Source of the DNA: Formicarius rufipectus
Taxonomy: Eukaryota > Chordata > Aves > Passeriformes > Formicariidae
Direction: 5' to 3'
DNA length: 64,000 nucleotides
Assembly: GCA_013399695.1 (NCBI GenBank)
Contig: VXAU01002084.1
Coordinates: forward strand, 77,099-141,098
Part shown: positions 1-10,540 of the stretch, in pieces
Numbering within the stretch: position 1 is the stretch's first letter
How the letters are laid out: each line of letters begins with the position of its first letter
Program-made: the position numbers and the translations under genes
The notes under the pieces: model-generated
The model's input: the letters and a program-made list of their open reading frames with translations, nothing else
Told to the model about the DNA's origin: nothing
Database searches by the model: none

Positions 1-1271
1 ACATGGGTATTCCAGGGGTCTATGGGAGTAACAACAATTAACTGGGCAGTACAGCCTAATGGAGTTGTAACCCTTGTTTTGTTCTCCTTATTTGCATCAC
101 CTGCTCCATTAGCACTTCTTATGAGGCACCTGCAAAATTGCACAGCCCTCTTCCCAGCTTGTGCAGGTCATGTTCTTGTTGTGGCCTCTTAAATGGAACA
201 ACTTATCCTCAGGGAAGTGAGTCACACTTCAATTAATGATGACGCTGAAGGTAGTAGGGGACAATGTAAAAGTTAGCATGAATATTTTGCACCTGATGTT
301 ATTAACGGTATCATCCAGTTTTCCTGGGAGGAGAACAGTTGTTCTGCACTGACTTAGTCCTGCTCTATATAAATGTCTGTAAAATGAAGAAGATCCAAAG
401 AATAAACTTAATACAGGCAAGAACTCACTAAACAGTCTCCAAAAACAGGCAGAAGTATTTCAATTTTTTTTTTTCATTTGTTTCATCGGCTATAAATGTT
501 GATCCCAGTTTGATAGTCACTCCTTCAAACTCTGGCCCCTCCAAGTGACTTTCTAAGTAAATCAGCTATGACTTATAGCTTGTGCATGACTTAAAGCCCT
601 CTGATAAAGTCTTAGAGTTACAGACCATTGAAATGAATTAAACAACTTGTCGGTAGGCTTTAGCATAGGCTATAAGGACAATGAGGACAATGGAAAATTC
701 TGATATTTAGTTGTTTATTTAAAAGCAAGAATAATCAAGCATTGATCAGTGAGTTATTTCCAAGTGTTATGAAAACATTTACATACATAACAGTGGTATA
801 ACAGATCCTATCAAAATTGCATGAAAAATAATGGAGTTTAAAAACACCTAATCAAAGATTTGTTCCATGTTAGTATATAATATATATAGCAGATTTCTAT
901 TATCCTATAAATAAATCTCTAAGTAGGATTTATAAAATAAATTCCATTTTCTTTTCTGAATTAATGACTCTTACTATATAAGAGACTTTCCACCTCAAAC
1001 AAAATTAAAGCACAGAAATTCAACCACACCATGCATATTGCAGAAAGACTTACATGGCTATGAAACTCTACAAAGGAAGAGTTTAACATAATGTTCTGCA
1101 TACTACTTAATACCTAACTCTTTTTGCATTATTCTTATTCTGTTACTGATGACTTTTTGCATAGACACAGTTTTTAGTGTCTCAGTAAGAGGCTTATAAG
1201 CCTTAGCTGTTAATAAGACAACCTGACTGCATCAAAAACAAAAATGAGAGTTTATTCCTCTTTGTCTAAAG
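1..1271. other. AT-rich non-coding stretch
   Basis: No open frame with coding character, no recognisable repeat and no RNA gene is seen here. The DNA is AT-rich with short TA runs near 875-890. A TATA-like string near 363-372 has no supporting initiator or downstream gene and is treated as chance. It is consistent with intergenic or intronic vertebrate DNA. Confidence 0.6.
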
Positions 1272-1630
1272 TTACATTTATATTCAGGAATGGCAGAAAA
1301 GACTTCTTTCTCTCTCCCCTCAATGTTTACATTCTTGCATCTTTATGTTCCACTGCACAGGGATTTCAAAGGTACAAGAAGGAACTATCTTCACACACAA
1401 ATATGAATATTTCTAAAACTATATACACTTCATCAAAACTATCTAAAAATACACAGCTATAGTTAAATATCAACTGAGATATATTTTATAAAATTGATCA
1501 ATTCACACAGTTCTTATCTATCTTAATTTTAATTTTATTAATAGAGCTCTTCACTTGTATCATTCTGCAGAGTATTAGCAGGTTTGTCCTCTCAGTTCAC
1601 TGTTAGCCAAGGTCATTTAGCAGATTCCAT
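1272..1630 (+). repeat. Copy 1 of a 359-bp direct duplication
   Basis: This block is repeated at 1632-1990 with a constant offset of 360 bases. Reading both copies base by base I find one difference, C at 1350 against T at 1710. The copies are separated only by an N at 1631. Near-perfect identity, adjacency and the N at the join suggest two haplotype versions of one locus placed side by side by the assembler, not a biological tandem repeat. Confidence 0.95.
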
Positions 1631-1631
1631 N
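1631..1631. other. Single ambiguous base (N), probable gap or join mark
   Basis: This is the only N I noticed in the window. It sits exactly at the boundary between the two copies of the 359-bp duplication, as expected for a minimal gap placed where overlapping contig ends were not merged. Confidence 0.9.
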
Positions 1632-1990
1632 TTACATTTATATTCAGGAATGGCAGAAAAGACTTCTTTCTCTCTCCCCTCAATGTTTACATTCTTGCAT
1701 CTTTATGTTTCACTGCACAGGGATTTCAAAGGTACAAGAAGGAACTATCTTCACACACAAATATGAATATTTCTAAAACTATATACACTTCATCAAAACT
1801 ATCTAAAAATACACAGCTATAGTTAAATATCAACTGAGATATATTTTATAAAATTGATCAATTCACACAGTTCTTATCTATCTTAATTTTAATTTTATTA
1901 ATAGAGCTCTTCACTTGTATCATTCTGCAGAGTATTAGCAGGTTTGTCCTCTCAGTTCACTGTTAGCCAAGGTCATTTAGCAGATTCCAT
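1632..1990 (+). repeat. Copy 2 of a 359-bp direct duplication
   Basis: Second copy of 1272-1630, differing at 1710 (T for C). The sequence continues uniquely after 1990, while copy 1 runs straight into the N. The unduplicated order would be the left flank, one copy, then the sequence from 1991 onward. Confidence 0.95.
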
Positions 1991-2125
1991 CATTATCACT
2001 GAGGCCTCTGCCTTGGAAACTGCTTCTGACTCCTTAGTCTGAAAACCTGCAAAATGCATATTCCAACTTTATTCTATAAGATAGGGCCTTCATTAATTTA
2101 GGGTTTCTGTTGAGATTTTTAGTTC

Positions 2126-2143
2126 TTTTTTTTTTTTTTTTTT
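2126..2143. repeat. (T)18 mononucleotide tract
   Basis: An uninterrupted run of T. It is likely length-polymorphic and has no visible link to a retroposed element. Confidence 0.95.
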
Positions 2144-4035
2144 CTTTTGGACTTCAATAATCACTCTAAAATGCTACTGTAAGGAAAGTTTGAGATGGCA
2201 TGAGTCTTGGATTTTTTTCTTTAAATATTTGAAAACAAACAGCTTAGGTTAATAAATTTGAAGACAGGTTTACTTGAAATATCTTTCTTAAAGTATAAGA
2301 ATAAACTATTTACCTTAGTTGTTATTCTGAACTCTCACTCTACTAGCAGATCCAGGATAACAAGTGATGAAGACAATATTGGATCCAAGAGGAAGTACAA
2401 GTGATAAACCAATGACGAAAATTGTAGTACAGGAAAATAAAGATGAAATATATATTCTTTGCAATTAGACACCTAAAGAAGTAATTTTCATCCAACTTTT
2501 GCTATCTCAATGTACCTTTCTTCCCTAGCCACTTTTTTGTTTACTTTTTCTCTCATGTAGTTTTTAAATAATAACAAGGACTGAAAGGCACTCTCTACAT
2601 TGGACTTGATTGTTTCCAGGATTCATTTGGTGTGATTCAGATCTCAAGATCTTGAGTGATAGCAAACACACCACTCAATGCAGCTAAAATAGTTAGATTT
2701 CATCAGGACCAGAATTATCTCTCTAGTCAATTCCATGTTTGTTCTGTTTTACAAAGATGTTGTGTACAGAACCAAGGGAGTGAAGAACTTAAACACCACA
2801 GATTACATGAAATCTAGTCCAACTTTAACTAAAGATATGTGGTAGACTGTATCCTAACCCAGCTGAAACAATGAGGTCCCATTTGTGTGCTTTGTGAGCC
2901 CCAAAGGACCAAAGGAAACCCACTAATTAGTGTCATTTCTTATGAACATGTTTAAACATATTGATTAATTTTACTTCTAGAGATTAGGTTTTTTTTTGTG
3001 TAACTGCTGAAACAGTTTTGTACTGCAGTATTCAAACCATGACATCAACCTTCCATAGTAGTAATTGCATACAGCATTTCCTACAACTGAATCACACTTG
3101 TCCACATTTGACCCTGGAAAGAAAGCCACTCATAAACACACAAACCACCACTTAAACAGCAGACAGATTGGGAGGAGTGGGAAGTGGTCCCACTCTCAAC
3201 TTTACTCCTGCTAGAACCTTGCTGTGTTGCTTGGCTGTTGCATTTGGCTATGACGGTTGCCGCCAAAGGGGAGAGAGAGGTTGTGTTGCCCTGTGGATGA
3301 GAGTGCTGCTATACAGGTCTGGAAAGTTCCTTTCAGAAGAACAATGTTCTCTCCTTGTACCTGATGTGCAACAATGGTTGAAAGGCCAGTTCAGGTTCCC
3401 CCTGCCTAACTCAAAACAAACTTCCCCGTGAAAAGATCCTTGAAGCCATTTCTGAGATAAAGCAGTAGTCTCTCAGGTTGTCCTTTCTATTTTCCTTCAG
3501 GGAAACTCAGCTTTCTGAGTTAAAAGGGAATATATCTTCTGGTGTAAATAGGAATCCAGCCTAACATTTCTCTAAAGGCACTTATAATCAAATAGCATAA
3601 ATCATATAGTTAACCTTTTGACATAGTAATTTTAATTAATACATTTTTAATCCTACATGACTAGCTATATCTGCTAATGAGTGATGACTCAGCCTAGAGA
3701 AAGAAGTATATTATTGAGGCTCAGAAATTTTGCATTAGGCATGGGAGTGTGGATTTCAGCAACTAGCTTACGTTCCTGCTCAGGAAAGCTCACAAGTTGA
3801 AGTATGAATACAATAAAAAGTATGAATTGCCATTCTGAAAAAGCTTTTTGAATCAGCCTTCACTTCCAGATAGCTTTTATAGCAAAATGGACAATAATAT
3901 CTATTTAATCTAATGGTAGTCTCCCAAGAAGAGAAGGATAATTTCAAAATTCTTTGGACCAAAAGATGTCACTCACAATCTTATCCTGTGATAGTTTATT
4001 TACTAATCTCTTCAGATGACCTTTCTTTTCCTCTT

Positions 4036-4054
4036 AAAAAAAAAAAAAAAAAAA
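4036..4054. repeat. (A)19 mononucleotide tract
   Basis: An uninterrupted A run followed by a purine-rich segment. No target-site duplication or element body is seen beside it. Confidence 0.95.
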
Positions 4055-7000
4055 GTGAAGGAAGATGGAGGAAAAAGGTTTTATTTCTATATTTTGTTAG
4101 GGATGTGTTTGATGGTCCAGTTCATTAGATCCAAGAGCATATGAAGATTTCCCCAGAGACCTTCATCGTTACTGGTGTAGATCGCATCACAATTCAACAC
4201 ATTTATTGCTCTGTCTCTTTTCACAGACGGCTGTGACACTAGTTTTCCTCCTTGGCTTTTATTAGAAACTGTACTTTAAAGAAAACAAGCTGGACTAACA
4301 AATCTTGTTAAGATACTAACATAAAACACTAAAAGGGTAGAAAAAGTCTCAGTTAAAAGTGAAATGTACCATATGCCCTCAAACAACTATGAATCATTTA
4401 GAACAGCCTTTGTGACTGTCTTTTTGTTCTCAATTGTACCTGGATGTATGTAGAGATAAAACTTTCACTCCAATCTGTAAATTTCTTCTTTTTCTTTTTT
4501 TTTTGGTCAGGTCTGAAAAATTAATTTTTGCAAAGATTTTTTCTGAGATATTTTATATACATAAATACAGCTACGTAATATCTCCATAGACATCCCCTAC
4601 TATGAACATTTTTACTTCAAGAAGGCAAACCAATTTTAATTAATGGGGATAAATTTTTAACCTACTTGCTTTTTATACAACTTATTAAAGATGAAAGTGA
4701 TGTATGGAGAGTTGCTCTCTCTGAGTGTACATTATAACCCTTATTTGCATAATAAAAGATACTATACATAAGCTTAAGAGTAATCATAAATGTATATTAA
4801 GACATTTATAGACACATGAAAATGTATACCACATAGGAAAAAAAAAATCTAAGTTATTAATGTTGACAGATTCAATACAGATGATGTTATGTATGTTAAT
4901 ATTATTATACATCCTTATTGTTATTCATAGGCTTGTATTAATATTGTCATTATTAATCATATTCTGTCAGTTCCCATGAGAAAATAAAAATACATGAAGG
5001 CAATGCATAGTGGCAAAGTGGCATTGTTGTGTTTATATTAATGTCAAGTTCAAATTAAAATGAGTTCTAAAATTAGTGACAAAGACATTGTTTTGCATTT
5101 AAAAACAATCAGCATTCATGTTAATGTTGTTAATAAATTGATATTGAAATAACCAAATTCAATAACATAGATTGAATGTGTTTGTTGTCAAAGTAAATGG
5201 AAACATAATCTTTTGAAGTTGTCGTTATTGGGCAATGAATAAGGAAAATTATGTGCAGACTCCTTGCCTATGAATATGATGGTCCTGATTCTTTTTCTTG
5301 ATGACATTTATTTTGCCCTAGAGTTGGCTTACAGATGTCACCCTGGTTTGTTTTTTTTTTCCTTATGCCACAACTGTCAGGTTCAAGACTTGCTGAAGGG
5401 CATAGATGGCTATGAGATCCAAACAAAGGGTAGTCACTGGGTATCATAGGGTTCACTGGGCAGTACTTCACCTTCCTTCGCCCCAGCTTCAGTTATGGAC
5501 CACATGCAGTGTTGAATTACCTTTGGTCTAGCCTACTGCTAGAAGAATTGTTATACTCCTTTGGTTAGTTACATTTCCTAAGGAAAACTTTAAATGAGAA
5601 CTTATACTTAATATAAGGGGTTTATTGACATGACAATTGAAATTGTTGTTTGGAGTTGTTTGTTGTATATATAGTACAGTCAGCATTTTTGTACTGTTTG
5701 CATCAGACAACATATAGTACTTGTGGCCTTGCATCATTTTTTCTCCACCTAATTTGTTCTGCTTGCACCAAAACCATAGAGAAAAATATATGTAGGAATA
5801 GCACTCAGGATATTATTTCCCAGGCAGAAGCTAAAACAGTTGTAATACACCATAGCATATAGTGAGCAACATTTGTGAGAATTAGAGTTTGCATTGAATT
5901 ATGTTGCTAATCTGAAGAGGGTTTAAGAAAACTTAACAGCTGATGCTTTGGGAAATACAGGGAGAGGTTCATTTTAAAGAAGTTGAGTTGTATATATATT
6001 CTCATGAACACAACATGCTTTCTATAGCAAGTAGCACAGGCAGATGGACATCTGTGTACACAAAGGACTTTGTATATAAGAAGCTATCTCTTCATTCTTT
6101 CAGTTTTCATGTTTACTTGCTATAGAAATTTCACTATTTAGACAGACTTTTTCACACTAGTCTATTGATAGAGTTTGTCCTTAATTTCATAAATATTTGG
6201 GCTTAACTAAAGATGCAAAAAAATCTATACAATGAGAAACTAGGCACAGGATGTGTGTATTAAGAGTATTTCTATCCTTTTTTTCTGTTCCCTGACAGGT
6301 TATGCTTTCAACCTATGCATGGTCATATTATGGTGTCATATACCTATATATATGTAGTAACCTTACACAGTTGTTATCCCACTTGAAAAAACAACTTCCA
6401 CTGTCTTTCACACTAATATAACTCATTAAATTATTACCTGCTCTGAGCTGAACTGAATTCTGCAGACACACTTGTTTAAAACCTGACAATCTACTTGGGA
6501 AAATTTATTTCAAAATGAAGGCCAACTAGTAGTCTCCACTAGTATCTGTGTCCAGATGTCATAGGTAGTAAGTACTCAAAAACAAATGTGAAAAATGAAA
6601 AATCCAAGAAGAAAATCTAACTTTAAACTATGTAAATTCAAAATGAGAAAGAAATGTTACATCTGTTACACCAACCAGAACCGATAATTCTGTCTGCAAA
6701 GCCCTAATCTTGTTTCCTGTTCAGGAAAAGATGATCTCAGTAATGCATAGGACCCTGTTTCAGACAAATACTTTAATGGCATGATTGGTTTTAATAATGG
6801 AAATTATCCCATTAAAATATATTTACTAAATCAGGGAGTAAAATAGCTCAGAGAGCTTCATTCTTCAGTCTTTTGGAAAAGCATTCTTTTTTAGCCTAGA
6901 AGCACAGAATTTTTTAACAATGTCTTGGCAGAAAAGTAAAAGAGAACTGTACTCTAAAAAGTGTTTCAGAGCTGATTTTTTCCACTTAATGTGCAGAAAT

Positions 7001-8699
7001 AAAACCAAGGGCTTTCCTTTGGTTGTATTTTCAGTCTGTCTTGATTTTTGTATAGATAGTTCTCACATAAATCAGTGAGGGTACTACACTTGGATCATCA
7101 CTTTTCTGATACCATCAAAACTGGAGAAAAAGACCTCATTCCCTCCCCTCTTTTTTCTGTCTGTCCGCCTTTCATTTTTGAAGGGTGAGAAACCATGTCT
7201 AACCCAAGGAAAGGAATGAAACACAGACAAGCTACACAGCAATCTGCAGCTTAAGTCTGGCATGAGATCAGCCTCTAAAGTGCTCCCTTTCAGAGAAGCA
7301 GCTTACCTACCTTCTATAAGTATGTGAAAGTCTGTTTCTTTTCTAGGTTTTGTCAACACTTGTTTATCTCATCCTACCAAATCTCCTTTTATTGAGTTGC
7401 GTGTCTGCAAAATGAATCTGCGGCTCAAACAAGTTATTGACATTCTCTGCTCCCGCCCAAGAGAAGTTTCCTTTTACTGTTGGCAATGATACATGACATT
7501 TAAATTCTGTCTTCCACAACAGGCTTATAGAAAACTAAGGAAAGAACTACAGTGCCAGTGAAGGAAACATAACTTTATCACTCTCATTTAAACCAGCTGG
7601 CAAAGCCAGTCAGGATAACGTGAATTTTCTTTACTACCTTATTTCTTGACTTTTTACATGACTGATTTTCTGACATTCTGTAGTATGTCATTTTCAAGTT
7701 CCCAGTATGGGTTGAAGAACAACAATAATCTCCATGACAGTGAAAGAAAAACAGCCTTGAGACTATATACAAGTTTGTCAATAATCAATTTTAAATCCAT
7801 TTTAGCAAGGCTAACAGCTGTTTTAAACAGAAATGAAAAGGGTAGCAAACTCTCCCAATCGATCCAAGCTCTCAGCTGGCTTCTGCATGGCCATGTTCAT
7901 GCTACTGCTGGTCTGGAGGGACTCCAAAACAGACAGTCTGGCTGTCTGGTGTATTTCTTCACACTAATTCTTAATGTTAACTCAAGGCAAAGCTTTTCTT
8001 TGATGAATGCCTTAAGAAAGTAGCATTACCAGGAACTTTGTCTCTGGGGTCTACAAAAACTCAAGTTGTAGGGAAAGTAAGTCCATATTTCTGTTAAATT
8101 TCCTTGAAGAGATGTCCTATTCAGTGTCACCTGATAAATCTCCTAAGATTTCATGGCAGAACTCTGAGCACTCAGGCCTTCTTCCCATTGATCTTTAACT
8201 CATTCTTTATTTTTTCCTTTTATTCACGATTAAAAAGAAGTTAACTCTTGAGATAATTTGTGAAACTTATGAGGACTGTATTGCTATAACTTTCCATCTT
8301 TCCTGCAACTTGATATTCCCCTGCCTCTTACATTTAACTGAATACAATTTATATAATAATGAGAATGAGAAAGATATGCTAAATGTATTCTTAATAACTA
8401 TGAGTTCATGATTGCTCTCTGACACAAGCTCTCCAGGGTTTTCCCCAAACTTGCTGCAAAAATGATGGCATTCCCATGGGAAAAATACTGCCATTAAAAA
8501 AAAACCCTCTATTTTCATATGCTGCCTATATTTATTTAACCATGTCACTCTAAGTTTGGATTCTTTCCTTGCCCTGTGTCATTATTATATTTGTCTTATG
8601 TCAGCTCATCCATTTCCATATTTGCTGTTGGGCTAAGTAAAATGGTAGACACCTTTTAATTGTTTCTCATCTTTAACTCCTTCCTTCTGTTATTGTAAC

Positions 8700-8970
8700 T
8701 CTATCTATACCTTGCTGTAGAACTGAAGACAATAACCCAGATGTGATCTGGCCAGACATGAACAATCATAATGCTGCTGTGCAGAATGATTGTTCCATTG
8801 GTTTAGTACAGAAGATTATTATTGCCACTGCAATGCATTGCTAACTCCTACGTAGCTATTTGCCAGCTTTCAGCCACAGATCTCTTTCAGCACAAGGTAT
8901 CTCACATACTTTCTTCTCCTGGAATATCTGGACTTTGGAAGCATTTGGGTTCTGTCCTTTAAACAAATTA
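8700..8970 (-). mobile_element. Ancient CR1/L3-like LINE fragment (strongly decayed)
   Basis: Read on the plus strand, the block follows the order of the reverse complement of the 3' part of CR1 ORF2. An 'aacccagatgtgatctggccag' type string (8735-8756) comes first, then 'ttgctaactcc' (8839-8849), then 'cacagatctctttcagca' (8875-8892), then 'gcatttgggttct' (8941-8953). In old CR1/L3 copies these strings occur in this order and spacing. Divergence is high, no open frame survives, and the boundaries are approximate. This rests on remembered consensus, not on an alignment. Confidence 0.6.
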
Positions 8971-10465
8971 GTTTTCCACTTGGACATATGTCAGAGTATA
9001 TCTCCATACAGGAAAAAAGATATTTTAGTCAGTACATCTACAGACACAAAAATAGCAATATTTTCTCCAGCCAGTACTGTTTTGGTGGGATTTACTTGCT
9101 TTTCTGATCATTCTACAGAAGGAGAAAAGTGTTATGTCCTATGGCACACAGATCCAATAACTGAAAGACACATGTAGATTTTTTTGGTACTCATAAACTC
9201 CTTATAAACACATGTATTTGATGCCTAAGGATTTTAGTGTGTATTTTGTAGATTTCATAGAGTTACATAAGTTAGATAAGTTTTCCTAAGTTTGTCACGT
9301 TTTAGGCGGTATTTAGAGGTAACTGATCACTTTCTCACCCATTCTTCAACTTCTGTTAGACACACATTATCTAGGACACACTGTTTTGAAGAACATTTTC
9401 AAGAACTTCAACTGAGACCATAAGATAGCTTGTAGTCAAAGCAGAAGAGTAAGCTCAAAGGCCTTGGAGGGGCTCCAAGGGGCAGTTCTGAGGAGTTCTG
9501 AGGGTGGGCACCAGGGGAAAATGGTACCATGGGTCAGATCTAGATATCAAATATGTTAATTACTGCACATACTTTTGTGGTGCACCTGGCAGGCTTTCAA
9601 TAAAGGGACTACTTTGTCTATCTACCTACACTAACGTTGTTTTGAAAGTCTTTTGCAGGAATTTAGGCATCATATTATCGATTAGAGATACTTCATACCA
9701 TAGAAGATCTCGTGTATATTAGGCAACAATGATTTTGCAGTTGCCCTAGTCTTGAATCTTGTCCACCTTTCAAACAATTTTTACTTTCCAAGTATCTAAA
9801 GAGTTTTTAAGATCATAAGGAAAAGGAAGAAACATACCAAGAAACTTGCTGACCCCTTTCTAAATGTCATGCAAGTGATTCTGAACATAGATAAAGCTCT
9901 TTTCTCTTGGTTCCTATGGAAACATCCACCTCTACTCTCCTTCGTCACCATATAGCTTATTTCTCATGTCTCTAGGTATTTTCTGCTTCATAAAATGCTT
10001 GAATTGAATATTCTTTTCATATTTACTCCTTATGTGATTTTACACTTTCCTTATCATTGATGGAAACACTCAACAAGATTTCAAGAGAGTCTTTCACCCA
10101 CCCATGGGCAAAATCTCCGTAACTTCGCTAGGGGAAAGGATGGACTGACAGATTTTCTAGACAAAACTGTTCCTATTTTAGATGTGCTTCTTCCAAAGAG
10201 ACTATGGATGTTCATCACTGAGACAGGTAGAACAAGTGGCTGAAGACCATATGCAGCCTCTCTTCAGCATTAAAATCACACATTTGCCTGTAAAATTAAC
10301 CAAGGTAATAACTGAAAGTATCTATTTTTGTCCATGCAGAAAATTTAAATGCAGGTTGAAAAGGTAATTTTCAAAGTTTTGTTTCTTGTTCTAGAGCAAA
10401 GGGATACTTGTGATAGATTCAGTACATTGCAATTAATTGCAATTTTTGAAGAAACATCATATCAG
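8971..10465. other. Non-coding stretch with a small hairpin and G-run cluster
   Basis: No gene is recognised. At 9462-9480 an 8-bp perfect inverted repeat has a GGG loop. It is followed by a 10-bp tandem duplication (9484-9503) and a run of G triplets to 9517. The rest is unremarkable AT-rich DNA. Confidence 0.55.
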
Positions 10466-10489
10466 AAAAAAAAAAAAAAAAAAAAAAAA

Positions 10490-10539
<50 letters not shown>
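10466..10539. repeat. 74-bp poly-A tract with one C
   Basis: A24, one C at 10490, then A49, followed by 'caacaacaccc'. It could be the tail of a retroposed transcript or an expanded mononucleotide repeat. No AATAAA, element body or flanking duplication was found next to it. Length in the assembly is unreliable for such runs. Confidence 0.95.

Positions 10540-10540
<1 letters not shown>

Larger units (their letters stand above)
1991..8699. other. Unique AT-rich non-coding stretch
   Basis: No gene, RNA gene or clear interspersed repeat is recognised. It contains a T18 tract (2126-2143), an A19 tract (4036-4054) and a very AT-rich block at about 4880-5200 with many ATTA/TAAT-type strings and a Sox/Oct-like string at 5086-5100. 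The open frame at 3168-3431 lies in a slightly GC-richer patch but has no family resemblance. The region is best described as intron or intergenic DNA. Confidence 0.55.

Noticed and set aside
363..372. TATA-box-like string
   Set aside because: There is no gene, CpG-rich promoter or transcription start context nearby, and such strings are frequent in AT-rich DNA.
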